Below, piece by piece: positions 46,056 through 55,185 of a DNA stretch of 64,000 bases. The first letter of the stretch is position 1, and each line of letters opens with the position of its first letter. The notes beneath the pieces were generated by a model. It saw only the letters and a program-made list of their open reading frames with translations, searched no databases and had not been told where the DNA came from. The DNA is from Planctomycetota bacterium. GTDB lineage: Bacteria; Planctomycetota; UBA1135; GCA-002686595. The position numbers and the translations under genes are program-made. The stretch spans positions 496,001-560,000 of the forward strand of contig JADJNY010000004.1 of assembly GCA_016714045.1 (NCBI GenBank), written 5' to 3'.

Positions 46056-47090
46056 TCATAGTGCAGCCGAGGCCATCCGTACCTCGAGCGCTCTCTTCAT
46101 GTGCGAAGTCAGTGCTCTGTCTCTGCCAAAGAACGTCGGTTTGCGGATCTCCGAGTTGTCATAGCGGAGCAGCACCTCGTCGAGACCGTTCGAGCGATTG
46201 CACTCCCTGAAGAACTCGACCGCATCGTTGTCGATCGCTATCTTGAGCGAGGGACGAATCACATACACCTTGGCATCGAACAGCCGGTGGTGGTTCGGAC
46301 AGAGGGATACGCCGTTCCATACCTCGTCGGTGCCCTGGGGCTCGCAAGCCGGGATGATGTGCGCTCCCTCCATGATGTTGAGCTGCGTCGAGCAGACCGC
46401 GCACGCGAAGTCGTATTGCGCGACGACGAGCGGAGCGAACCGATGATCGCGCTCAAGGCGCTCAAGAGCGATGCGTCGTCGAATCGTCTCGGCAGGAAGC
46501 GCTGGCATGGCGGTGGCCGGAACCACCGTGATGTTAGGAGTGCTTTCGAGCAGAAACGTCTCACGATCGTCGCCCTGCAACCCGCTGGCGTCGGCCTGGT
46601 GAAACTGCCGCATCAGGTGCAACAGGTTCCCCGACGTGCAGGCGACGCGAACCTCTTCGTCTCCACCGCTCCCCCGCATCGTTCGCGGCGATGCTACGGC
46701 CCATCCCTTTCCTCGTGCCTCGCTGAGCAGCTTCTCTTGAACCTGCACGGCCTTGCTGTACGAGAAGTCGGCGTGAAAACTAGCCTCCCACGCAACGAAG
46801 ACTCCGAAGTCCGGCGAGTAGCCAAGAAGGAATGTCGGCACCGCGTCCAGGTCAAGGGCGCCGCGGTCACCGCGCGCTTGACCGGGCAAGATGAGCTGAA
46901 TCTTGAACTCGTCAGCAGGGCGATCGGAGGACTCAACGTGGGTGACGGTCCACAAGTAGAAGCGCGCCCGGCCGAAGTCGGGGATGGTGGCGAGCGCGGG
47001 CCGCGTTTCGTCACCGGTGCGGAACGTCGTTCCCGCCGGCAACGCTGCGGCAAGCTTCGCCGCTAAGACAGGCTGCGGCAGTGCCGGCAT
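46056..47090 (-). CDS. HNH endonuclease with N-terminal sensor-like domain
   Basis: This is a 344-residue protein. The HNH nuclease is at about residues 228-272: CAVC (Cys 230, 233), EGAHIIP (His 244), DEVWNG with Asn 259, and LCPNHHRLFD (Cys 264, His 267, His 268). The ~190-residue N-terminal part is beta-rich (TFLLGYSPDFGVFVAWEAS, FSYSKAVQVQEKLL) and resembles the DNA- or modification-sensing half of HNH restriction enzymes. Its ATG overlaps the stop of the 173-aa gene (ATGA). Core BREX sets lack a dedicated nuclease, so this gene gives the operon a plausible effector. That function is inferred. Confidence 0.85.
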   Translation of the reverse strand: MPALPQPVLAAKLAAALPAGTTFRTGDETRPALATIPDFGRARFYLWTVTHVESSDRPADEFKIQLILPGQARGDRGALDLDAVPTFLLGYSPDFGVFVAWEASFHADFSYSKAVQVQEKLLSEARGKGWAVASPRTMRGSGGDEEVRVACTSGNLLHLMRQFHQADASGLQGDDRETFLLESTPNITVVPATAMPALPAETIRRRIALERLERDHRFAPLVVAQYDFACAVCSTQLNIMEGAHIIPACEPQGTDEVWNGVSLCPNHHRLFDAKVYVIRPSLKIAIDNDAVEFFRECNRSNGLDEVLLRYDNSEIRKPTFFGRDRALTSHMKRALEVRMASAAL

Positions 47091-47611
47091 CAGGAAATCC
47101 TCGGATGATGGAGGCCGACGTAGGAGTCGCCGTCGAAGTCGGGGTTCTTCTCCTCGGAAACAAGAATGCGGCCGACGTCGGCGTCAGCGCCGCCCCACAG
47201 GCAGCGGCCCAGTGGCAAGCGCACGCCGTCCTTCGCGGCGCTGATCCGCCAGAAGTACTCCTCGTCGGCGAGGTCCATCCCGATACGGGTGCGCCCCGAC
47301 GCGAGCCAGAGAATCAGCGCGGCCTGCCCCTCGTAGTGCTCCTGGAAGCTGAGCACGGCCGACTTCACATCGTTCTCGAGCCACGACACAGCCTCCTGTT
47401 CCGACAGCGAATCGAGGCAGCCATCGAGCCCGGCGACGACGAGCGCGTCGCCTTCGGAGCCGGGGAGGTCATCGGGCCACTCCTTCCGCAGTGCGAAGAA
47501 GTCGCGGATCGACACCACGCCCGTGGGCGCGATGACGGTGGACAACACGCGCGGCTCCCAAAGTAGCGAGAAGCCGCGACGCTTCCAGCGATCCCCCTGG
47601 ACGGTGATCAT
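47090..47611 (-). CDS. 173-aa protein of unknown function in the BREX-like operon
   Basis: The gene is locked between its neighbours by ATGA overlaps on both sides (47611 with the methylase, 47090 with the HNH gene), so it is surely expressed with them. The product is acidic and soluble, with motifs such as VVAGLDGCLDSLSEQEAVSWLENDVKSAV, GQAALILWLASGR, DEEYFWRIS and LPLGRCLWGGADADVGRIL. None matches BrxA, BrxB, BrxF, BrxL or DUF3780 as I know them. The conserved look of EEYFW and LGRCLWGG suggests a defined fold. It may be a small subunit bridging methylase and nuclease, or an inhibitor; this is speculation. Confidence 0.75.
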   Translation of the reverse strand: MITVQGDRWKRRGFSLLWEPRVLSTVIAPTGVVSIRDFFALRKEWPDDLPGSEGDALVVAGLDGCLDSLSEQEAVSWLENDVKSAVLSFQEHYEGQAALILWLASGRTRIGMDLADEEYFWRISAAKDGVRLPLGRCLWGGADADVGRILVSEEKNPDFDGDSYVGLHHPRIS

Positions 47612-50600
47612 GCCGCCCCCTGGTCTTCAAAGAAGGCGAGCGCCATCTGCTGCTGCTTAGGCTCCTGCTTCGCGACGTAGGAGCGCAAGATAGTCTGAGC
47701 GCGCGACGCGGCGTTGCGAATCTCCGATGTCGCGCCGCGAGTGGTGAACCACTCCAATAGTGCGCTGAGAGCGGGGTGACGCTTGAAGTTGCCGTTGGTG
47801 AGCGTGTCGTTGGTGCTGATGCCACTGTTCTCGAAGCACGTGCCGATAAGGAAAGCGGCCTGATCGTAGTCGCTCGTCATGCCGCTCCGATGCTTGCGCT
47901 GCCATGCGCGCGCGACGTCGAGGGGGGACGTGAGGAAGTAGGTCTTCTTTTCCTCCGAGCACCATCCGCGCGCCTCGAAGTCAGACGGCGCGATGCCCGT
48001 GCCGCGCAGGTACTTCTGGATCTGGTCGCGCGGGATCTCCTTCACGCCATCGAAGAGCCGCAGAAACTGTCGCGTGAACGGCTCAGCATTGACCGGCGGC
48101 GGGTCCTTAACTCCACCCGTTTCTTCGTCGAGGAGTTGGTTGATGCCGACGAGTGCCTCGAGCACGGTCATCGATCGTCCGTCGTCGACGAGCACCTTGC
48201 CATAGTGACGCGAGTAGTACTCGAGCGCCTTACCGCGACGGATGACTTGCAAGTCGGCCTCGGGAAGACCGGCCTTCTGGTGGTGCTCAAGCATGCTCTT
48301 CAGCGCGCGCACGTCCTGCAACACCTGGCGGCGCATCTTCGCCCAGCTCACCGGGGTTGGCTCCTCGGAACGCTTGCGGCAGACGTGAATGATGTCGTAC
48401 TCGATCTGCTTCGAGCCAAACTCGCCTTCGCCCTTCGACTCGTCACTGCGAATTGGGTATGTCGCTTCGAGGTACAAGCCGGCATCGAAGAGGCTCTCAA
48501 GAACGGCAACCCAGGGCGCGTCTTCGCTGTGGTGGAACGTGAACGCGAGGATGCCGGACGGGCGAAGAAGCCGGGACGCCTCCCGCCAGCTCTCGGTCAG
48601 TACGCGCTTGTAGTGATCGTCCGCGTCGTCTGGGTGCTGTGCCGGGTTCGAGATAGCTTCGAGCGTCTTCGGCGTGTATTCGCCGGAGAAACACTCCGGG
48701 TACTTCGAGCGAAGTACTTTCCGAAGCCAGACGTAGAAGAAGTCAGCGAGCTCGGCGTAGAAGAGCAAGCCGCCGAAGGGAGGATCGGTGATGACAAGGT
48801 CAAAACTACCGGTCGTCCACGAGTCGATATCGCTGGCAGATCCACACTTCAGAGTCGAAGGCGTCGAGGGCGGATCACCGATGTATCCCTTCTCGCTCTT
48901 GCCCGTAAGATCGGCAGCGATGGTCGGCGACTGCTGGGCGAGCCATTCGTTGCTGAGCACGTCCCAGGGGCGCTCGCGCCAATCGAGCGTCTCAGTGAGC
49001 GCCTCGGTACACGACAGCCAGTTGCCACGTCCCATTGCTCCGAACACACTGTTCTCAACAACCACGTGCTTGGGGTGGTAGTTGTTGTTGCTCATGTGCG
49101 GTTCGAGCTTGTCCGCCTGGATGTTCCAAAAGGCGAACATGTTTTGGTTGCGCAGGTACTGCTGGAACGAACCGAGAACGAGTTCACGGGTTTCCCAACG
49201 ATGCTTCTCGCCCCCAACGCTCGTGATCGCCTTCAGCAGCAATGCATGAACCATCAGTTGCCGCGCGTTGAACATGTCGGCCCAGCGGAGGTAGCCGTGT
49301 TGCGGCAGCGGCTGACGCTGATGGGTCATGTGACCGAAGGGGATTTCACTCTCGGGCCAGAAGCCCTTGAGGTCTGCTTCACGGCGATCCCCCCATTCGC
49401 GACAGGCTGCCTCGAACGGCGCTGGATCAATGGAGGCAGTGAAGAAACGACCGCTGTATGCAGCCCCAGCCTTCTTAAGGCCCGCACTGAAGCACTGCAT
49501 GACGAGCGGCGCGACCGGGGCCGATTTCCCGGATGAGTTGGTCGCGACAACGATGCGCTGAACCGCGCCGCACGCGCCGCATGCGAAGTGCCCATCCTTC
49601 GGGACCGTGCCGCCCTTATTGGGGTGAACCGCTACTCCATCAACGGTGACACTGTCGGGGAGCGTCCCTCGCAGCTCGACGACAGCCGCGTCCTTCGAGC
49701 GGGCGTCCAACCAACGGCAGGTGTCTGCGGCGCTGTCCGTGACGCTTCCACCCAATAGACCTGCGGGGTGGGTGCCCGCAATTCCGGCCAGCCAGCGGGG
49801 GTGCGCCATCAGCGAAAGGCGAACCTTCTTTTTCTCCGCCTTCCCGAGGATCGGGAATGACTCCTTCGCTCCGCACGACGGGCACGTGACGCTGCTGGTC
49901 CTCACATCGAGCGCGCAGAACGGCTTCTCATCGTCGGCGACAACGAGTTTGGCATCAGGCGCCATGCGGGCTTCAGAGTCCTCAATGTCGTAGGACGTCT
50001 TGCACGCACTGCACGAGTGCTCCCACGCCTTCACGGTGAGTTCTTTCACAGCGATGACGGGTGAGGTCATTGCGGGCGTGCGATGCCCGCAACCAGTCAT
50101 CGCGCAAGGAATGTGCTTGCCCCAGAAGACGTAGATGATTTCGGGGCCCTCGTACCTGTACGCCTTTCGCTCTTCCGGCTTGAGTGTCAGCGGGTCGAAG
50201 TCGGCGCCCATCACCTTGCTGTCCGCGATGCGCGTCCAGGTCCCGCGCTCACCGTGCGGACCGTTGCACGCGTAGAACGGCATGACTTGCGGCTTCACCT
50301 CGGCCTCGATGTCGGCGAGGAGCGCTTCGACCTCGGCATTCTTCACGTCGGCCAGCTCGGTTTTCACGACGAACCACGCGACGGGGTTCAGGTCGTTGCC
50401 GAACATCTGCATGCCGAGGCGGCTGCCCTCGACGATGGTGGTGCCGCCGCCCATAAAAATGTCAGCGACCTTGAGGTTGGCGAACGAGCGCTTCTTCTGG
50501 TGGTTGGCGTAGTAGACGTCCCACACGGCCTTCGCGGCCTGTGACGCGTCATCGGGCGCCTTTATCGACGCAGAGAGCAACAGCGAGCGGAACACGCTCG

Positions 50601-50904
50601 AGCGGCGTCGCGCCCACCACTTCGACATCTGGTAGATGGGCTTGCCCGCGTTGCCCTCGATGGCCGCGACCTGGTTCACGGGGAGGATCGGGAAGTCGAC
50701 CTCGAGGCAGGTCTTCGGTCGGTTCGGGTCGTTGAAGTCGACCGTCTCGACCTGCACAGCCTTTCCCGCCCCGACGGCCTCAGCGACCGCCTTCGCCACG
50801 CGGGCAGCCTTCGCGCTTTGGAACTTGCCCGGTCCATTGCTCGCCGCGGTTCTCTCCTCACTCCCCGAGAAAGGTAGTCCCATGCCAGTGGACCTCTTGG
50901 GCAT
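47608..50904 (-). CDS. DUF1156 adenine-specific DNA methyltransferase (PglX-type, COG1743)
   Basis: Starting at the ATG at 50904, two bases after the PglZ stop, this is a 1,098-residue enzyme. The DUF1156 start is LEVDFPILPVNQV with KWWARRRSSVFRSLLL at residues about 68-112. The SAM-binding motif is ADIFMGGGTTIVEG (about 147-160) followed by FGNDLNPVAW. The catalytic motif is DPPFGG near residue 720. Zinc-ribbon cysteine pairs occur in the middle (CAMTGCGH, CSACKT, CPSCGA, CGACG). It would methylate adenine to mark host DNA and, in BREX/Pgl systems, is required for self/non-self discrimination. COG1743 methylases are the PglXI component of type 3 BREX. Confidence 0.9.
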   Translation of the reverse strand: MPKRSTGMGLPFSGSEERTAASNGPGKFQSAKAARVAKAVAEAVGAGKAVQVETVDFNDPNRPKTCLEVDFPILPVNQVAAIEGNAGKPIYQMSKWWARRRSSVFRSLLLSASIKAPDDASQAAKAVWDVYYANHQKKRSFANLKVADIFMGGGTTIVEGSRLGMQMFGNDLNPVAWFVVKTELADVKNAEVEALLADIEAEVKPQVMPFYACNGPHGERGTWTRIADSKVMGADFDPLTLKPEERKAYRYEGPEIIYVFWGKHIPCAMTGCGHRTPAMTSPVIAVKELTVKAWEHSCSACKTSYDIEDSEARMAPDAKLVVADDEKPFCALDVRTSSVTCPSCGAKESFPILGKAEKKKVRLSLMAHPRWLAGIAGTHPAGLLGGSVTDSAADTCRWLDARSKDAAVVELRGTLPDSVTVDGVAVHPNKGGTVPKDGHFACGACGAVQRIVVATNSSGKSAPVAPLVMQCFSAGLKKAGAAYSGRFFTASIDPAPFEAACREWGDRREADLKGFWPESEIPFGHMTHQRQPLPQHGYLRWADMFNARQLMVHALLLKAITSVGGEKHRWETRELVLGSFQQYLRNQNMFAFWNIQADKLEPHMSNNNYHPKHVVVENSVFGAMGRGNWLSCTEALTETLDWRERPWDVLSNEWLAQQSPTIAADLTGKSEKGYIGDPPSTPSTLKCGSASDIDSWTTGSFDLVITDPPFGGLLFYAELADFFYVWLRKVLRSKYPECFSGEYTPKTLEAISNPAQHPDDADDHYKRVLTESWREASRLLRPSGILAFTFHHSEDAPWVAVLESLFDAGLYLEATYPIRSDESKGEGEFGSKQIEYDIIHVCRKRSEEPTPVSWAKMRRQVLQDVRALKSMLEHHQKAGLPEADLQVIRRGKALEYYSRHYGKVLVDDGRSMTVLEALVGINQLLDEETGGVKDPPPVNAEPFTRQFLRLFDGVKEIPRDQIQKYLRGTGIAPSDFEARGWCSEEKKTYFLTSPLDVARAWQRKHRSGMTSDYDQAAFLIGTCFENSGISTNDTLTNGNFKRHPALSALLEWFTTRGATSEIRNAASRAQTILRSYVAKQEPKQQQMALAFFEDQGAA

Positions 50905-50906
50905 GA

Positions 50907-51923
50907 TTACACACCCCCTGCGCGCGAGAGTTCGATGAACGGCACCGCTACTTCGAGGAGCGAGAGGCCACCGTGCGTGAGAGTTGGATAGCCGCCCGGG
51001 CTTCTCCACTTGCGACGACCGAGCGCGAAAGTCGCGTCAGCGTGCGCGGTCTTCAGGTACAGATCGATTGGCGGCACCCATGCCCCGGGGGTGGGCTGCT
51101 CAAGGTCGGAGACCCTCGCCCAGCGACCACTGGCGAAGCGGTCCTTCAGGTACGAGGACTGCGCGGGATCGGCGGTGTCGGGGAAGTGTCCGCTCGCCGC
51201 GTATCCGTGGTCGGCTGTGATGACGAGGCGCCGTCCCGTCGTGAGCGTGTGGACCAGGGTCCAGAAGGCGTCACTCGAGAGCTGCTCGGCGGCTTCCTTC
51301 GCCAGCGCCGCGAGGCCATGCCCCGGCGAACGCAGCTCGTGGACGCGCTCGTCGAGCCAGTCGTGCCAGAGCAGCCAATCGTGCTTGGCGTTGATCTGTG
51401 CGGCGCAGTCTTCCCACGGGAGGTTGGTCGAGTCGGTCGTCGCCCCGGTGAGGCGGCCCTTGCCGGCGCCGAGGTTGTTCTGGAGCGAGCTCCTGCTTGC
51501 GAAGCCGAGCGCCTCGGCGAACGGCGTCGTGTCGGCCGGAAGCTCGGCGCCAGTCACACGTGCTTGGTGGACCGCGTAGCCGCGCTCCTTGGCTCCCTTC
51601 AGCACCCACGGCACTTCACGCAGCGAGAGCGCGTCGAGGATGAGGACCGCGCGACCAGCACCACGCTCGGCCCACCACGACGCGAGCACATCGGCGGTGC
51701 GCGGGACCACCGTCTCGTACGACTTCCAGAGGTCCCAGCCCGCCGTCGCGAGGAAGAGATCGGCCGCTCCGAGCTCGGCGTCACGCTTGGTCACCTCCGA
51801 CGGGGCCTTGTCCTGCGCGAGCGGTACCGAACACGTGTTCCAAGCGTGCTCGAATAGGCTCGCCCAGGCGCTGTCGGGGGAGGCGGCCTGAAGCTGCCGA
51901 AGCAAGGTGAGCGGCAAGGGCAT
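50907..51923 (-). CDS. pglZ: PglZ-domain protein
   Basis: The ATG at 51923 is preferred because GGAGGAG lies five bases upstream; a GTG one codon earlier is also possible. The 338-residue product has the alkaline-phosphatase-like metal-binding motifs of PglZ: VLILDALSLRE (Asp 97) and VITADHGYAASGHF (Asp 238, His 239), with a conserved C-terminal LTHGGLSLLEVAVPFIEL. It is shorter than most BREX PglZ proteins, so N-terminal regions may be missing. PglZ is the hallmark of BREX and Pgl systems; its molecular activity as a phosphodiesterase or nuclease is known for some members. The start overlaps the DUF499 stop by one base (TGATG). Confidence 0.9.
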   Translation of the reverse strand: MPLPLTLLRQLQAASPDSAWASLFEHAWNTCSVPLAQDKAPSEVTKRDAELGAADLFLATAGWDLWKSYETVVPRTADVLASWWAERGAGRAVLILDALSLREVPWVLKGAKERGYAVHQARVTGAELPADTTPFAEALGFASRSSLQNNLGAGKGRLTGATTDSTNLPWEDCAAQINAKHDWLLWHDWLDERVHELRSPGHGLAALAKEAAEQLSSDAFWTLVHTLTTGRRLVITADHGYAASGHFPDTADPAQSSYLKDRFASGRWARVSDLEQPTPGAWVPPIDLYLKTAHADATFALGRRKWRSPGGYPTLTHGGLSLLEVAVPFIELSRAGGV

Positions 51924-54661
51924 CACATCTCCTCCTTGTTCAGTGTCAGCTCGTAGGTGATGCCGTCGGGGAGCTTCTTGAGCAGCTCGTTGAGCTGCGC
52001 GCCCGTGAGGCTCGCGACCTTGAGCTGGACGTCCTGGACCTGCGTGCCCGTCGTGATTCCCCAGCTCTCGACCTTGCCCAGCAGATTGAGCGCGGAGGTC
52101 GCGCCTGCGGTGCTCAACTGCTTCAACGCGGGCGTCGGGCCGTTGCCGAAGATGGTGCCTCTGGGCGGCGTCGAGATCGGGGGCTGCGCGCTGTCACCGC
52201 CAGCTTCACCGCCCGTGATGGGGGACTGAGGGTTCAGCAGGAGCTGACCGGTGCCGCCGTTGATCGACGGAAGAACGGGCGGCTGCGGCGGCACCACCCC
52301 CTCCGCGTGCGGCACGGCCTGCGGGAGGAGCAGATAAGTCTCGTCGAGGTGCTTGCCCGTCCCGAGCTTGCCCCGCATGCGCTTCCACGCGGTCTCCTCG
52401 TTCTCGCCCGCGCGCACCTGCAGGTACTCCATGCCGCGCAGGTTGATGGCGACCTCCCCCCGTGCGCAGATCCTGACGAGCTTCTCCTTCATCAGGGTCT
52501 CGCCGAGCCACGGGATGCAGTCCTCGCCACCGGGGCGCGGCTCCTGCAACTCGCGCAGCAGCTTGCCCACCGACTCGTTCTGCTGGGCAGCCGCGAGGAC
52601 GAGCGCGTCGAAGTCCTCCGAGACGAACAGGTTCTTCGCGACGAGCTCGTCGACCTTCTCGGGGATCTTCGAGCTCTCTTCCTTGTGGCTCTCGATGTGG
52701 AAGGTGCATTGCGACGGATTCTGGAAGTTCCAGGTCGCGAGGATGGCGAATCGGTCGAAACGACGCTTGAGGATGTCGCGTAGCTCGCGCTCGTACTTCT
52801 GGTGCAGCTTCTTGAACTCGGGGTTCTGTGCCTTCCACTTGTCGGCGAGCAGCACCGCGCGCGCCAGCACGAGGAGGTCGCGGTCGTAGAACAGGTTCTC
52901 GCTGCCATCGCGCGGCAGCAGGAAGCGCACGGCGTTGCGGCGCGTCTGCAAGCGCTCCTTGAGCCAGGTGCCGAGGCGCGCTTCGACCTTGTCCGGCGGA
53001 TCCGGCACGACGAGCAGCGGGATGCGGTCGTCCCACTGCGCGGGAAGGTCGGCCTCGTCGACGTCTGACCACGGTTCGGCAGTCCAATTCGCGCCGAGCA
53101 CCACGACGCGGAAGGCCTTGGCGACGCTCTCGGTGCCAGCGAGGACGTAGCGGACTTCGCGCGCGAGCTGCAGACGGTCGTTGAGCTTGTCCGACGTGTC
53201 CCCGAACAGTTTGTCGTTGCGCGCGTTGGCGATCAGTTTCGCCTGCGGGTTCTCTTCCTCGCGGAAGACGAGGCGCGAGCCCTCCTGGTGAATGTTGAAG
53301 CTGTTCTCGACGATGGTCGACAGCTCGGCTGAGAAGAAGTTGTCGTCGACCGCCTTGGCCCGCGTGATGTCGACGTGCAGCTCTGCGGGCTCGGCGCCGG
53401 CGTTCTTGATCGCCAACGAGCGGAGCCACAGCGCGCCGACGATGTCGGCAAGGTGCGGGACGGTCTGCGCCGGGTCCTTCACCGCGTCGAGTACCGCGCT
53501 CAGGTTGCGCTGCGCCTTTTCGCGCAGGTTCGCGTGATGCTGGTTCGACACGGAGTCGAGCAGCGCCGCGATGCCGCTCTTGTCGTCGTCGAGGCGGAAG
53601 TCAGCTGCCGTGATGATCGGCGAGCTGGCGTTCCGCGACTTGAACACGTCGGCGAGGATGCGGATCAGGTCGCGCGTCTCCTGCGCCTGCGTCGCGACAA
53701 GCACCTGGTCCTCGAGCAGCGTCATCAGGTGCGGCGCGAAGGGCCACGCCTCGACGAAGTCAGCGCGGACGCGCTGGTGTTCAGCGGGCGCGACGTCAGC
53801 AAGGCGCAGGTGCTCCGAGACGTGCTTCTCGATGGCCGATTCGATCTGCGTCGGCTGCACGTTCATCCGGTTGTCGAAGAGACGGTGCAGCAGGAGGCGA
53901 AGGCGGTCGCGGCGCGCGTTCGGCCCCTTGAAGTCGATCTGGCGCGGGTTCACGCGGTGAATCTGCTGGTACGCCTCGGTCTCGCCGTTGCGGACCGAGA
54001 CGACGAGCACGAGCAGTTCGGGGTGCTCCTTGGCGATCTCGGAGAGGAGCTGGATGAAGTTGAACGCCCACGTCCGCCAAGGGAACTGTTTGGTGTTCGT
54101 GAGGCCGTCGTACCAGGTTTGGAATTCGTCGAGGACGAGCGCCGTCGGCGTGTGCTTGAACAGCTCGATGAGAAGCTTGTCGCCGGGGATCTCGGTGCGC
54201 CTGTCGCCCTGCGCTTCCCACCTGCCCTTGATGTACGCGCCGTGCGGGTGGCAATCGAAGATGAGATCCCAGAGGAACTTGAAGTTCTGGCGGTGGAGGC
54301 TCTCGCTGATGACGAGCGTCTTCGGGCGCAGCTTGATCGCGCCGAGCTTCGGCTGCCCGAGGCGGATGCCCCACGCTTTCAACCAATCCGAAGTGACCTC
54401 GGGGTTGTTGAGGCCGTGGTAGAGGGCGGCCAGCAAGTGCGACTTGCCTTGGCCGCGCTCACCGATCAGGACGACGGGCTGGCCTTGCCCCGGTCCGATC
54501 GCTTCCATCGCGGCGACCACATCGGCGGTTGGATACGTGATGCCGAGGAACTCGGCGGGACCGATTTGCGTCGCGCCTGTCTTGTTCTCGTTGGCGAGTT
54601 CGATCGCCGTCCCCTTCAGGCGGCGACCCTTGAATTCCTCGCGTAGTGTCAGACCGAGCAT
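51923..54661 (-). CDS. DUF499 AAA+ ATPase (BrxC/PglY-like)
   Basis: The ATG at 54661 with GGAG upstream gives 912 residues; a TTG at 54694 is the alternative. The N-terminal motif LREEFKGRRLKGTAIELANE is typical of DUF499. Walker A is GERGQGKS (67-74), Walker B is TALVLDEFQTW near residue 180, followed by LLVLVVSVRNGE. The C-terminal third is proline- and glycine-rich and then ends in a short alpha/beta module (VQDVQLKVASLTGAQLNELLKKLPDG). DUF499 ATPases are the PglY/BrxC component in Pgl and type 3-like BREX sets. It is the first large gene of the operon and presumably assembles with PglZ and the methylase. Confidence 0.88.
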   Translation of the reverse strand: MLGLTLREEFKGRRLKGTAIELANENKTGATQIGPAEFLGITYPTADVVAAMEAIGPGQGQPVVLIGERGQGKSHLLAALYHGLNNPEVTSDWLKAWGIRLGQPKLGAIKLRPKTLVISESLHRQNFKFLWDLIFDCHPHGAYIKGRWEAQGDRRTEIPGDKLLIELFKHTPTALVLDEFQTWYDGLTNTKQFPWRTWAFNFIQLLSEIAKEHPELLVLVVSVRNGETEAYQQIHRVNPRQIDFKGPNARRDRLRLLLHRLFDNRMNVQPTQIESAIEKHVSEHLRLADVAPAEHQRVRADFVEAWPFAPHLMTLLEDQVLVATQAQETRDLIRILADVFKSRNASSPIITAADFRLDDDKSGIAALLDSVSNQHHANLREKAQRNLSAVLDAVKDPAQTVPHLADIVGALWLRSLAIKNAGAEPAELHVDITRAKAVDDNFFSAELSTIVENSFNIHQEGSRLVFREEENPQAKLIANARNDKLFGDTSDKLNDRLQLAREVRYVLAGTESVAKAFRVVVLGANWTAEPWSDVDEADLPAQWDDRIPLLVVPDPPDKVEARLGTWLKERLQTRRNAVRFLLPRDGSENLFYDRDLLVLARAVLLADKWKAQNPEFKKLHQKYERELRDILKRRFDRFAILATWNFQNPSQCTFHIESHKEESSKIPEKVDELVAKNLFVSEDFDALVLAAAQQNESVGKLLRELQEPRPGGEDCIPWLGETLMKEKLVRICARGEVAINLRGMEYLQVRAGENEETAWKRMRGKLGTGKHLDETYLLLPQAVPHAEGVVPPQPPVLPSINGGTGQLLLNPQSPITGGEAGGDSAQPPISTPPRGTIFGNGPTPALKQLSTAGATSALNLLGKVESWGITTGTQVQDVQLKVASLTGAQLNELLKKLPDGITYELTLNKEEM

Positions 54662-54695
54662 CGTTTGGCTCCGTTCGGCAGATGGCGAACTCAAT

Positions 54696-54842
54696 TCAGC
54701 CTTCCTCGCGGTCCATCGGACTCTTGAAGAACGCCCTCACGGCCTGGTCGCCGTGCCACCTGACGCTGACGACGCGGGCATGGCCGTCGGGCGAGAGGTC
54801 GAAGATCAGCAATCCGGCTCGGAGATTCTCCAGGCAACTCAT
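54696..54842 (-). CDS. 48-aa ORF resembling the N-terminus of a defence helicase (possible remnant)
   Basis: The frame from the ATG at 54842 reads MSCLENLRAGLLIFDLSP then DGHARVVSVRWHGDQAVRAFF and stops 34 bases before the DUF499 ATG. The pattern LENLRPG...P.G...VV.V.WHGD.A resembles the first ~50 residues of SNF2 helicases found in DISARM- and Pgl-like loci. The rest of such a helicase is missing. It may be a remnant left by a deletion at the operon front, or a small peptide gene leading the operon. The similarity is from memory of the family and is tentative. Confidence 0.45.
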   Translation of the reverse strand: MSCLENLRAGLLIFDLSPDGHARVVSVRWHGDQAVRAFFKSPMDREEG

Positions 54843-55185
54843 CGCACGTTCCTGCCCATAGCGAACTCCTTCAATGTGCCCCCGGGTCCGTGTTGGCGAC
54901 GCCTGTCCCAATCCACCCAGGATGGTCCATTCGCCCAGCTGAGCTGCCCACGCCTACCGCTCCGCAAGGGCTGAAACGACGGGTTGGGCCAGTCGAGGCC
55001 TCCCGATACCGAGGTGTCAGTCCAGCGGTGGTCAGAAGTGTGAACGGGGACCTGAGTGGTTCGGGCGAGCGTCTTGGCCATCTGGGCCGAGTCCGGTGGC
55101 AGGATCGGACTCGGGGGGGGCCAGGCTACCAACTCTCGATCGGCGGGGAGGGTTGCCGAGCGCCCTCTCCATGGAGACGGCACCG
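54843..55185. other. 343-bp region upstream of the BREX-like operon
   Basis: It presumably holds the promoter of the six-gene defence operon. I see no strong promoter boxes or inverted repeats, and no gene. Confidence 0.35.

Noticed and set aside
47090..47611. DUF3780, the small partner seen in other DUF499/DUF1156 loci
   Set aside because: The length is similar but the motifs I can see do not match what I know of that family, so I left it unnamed.
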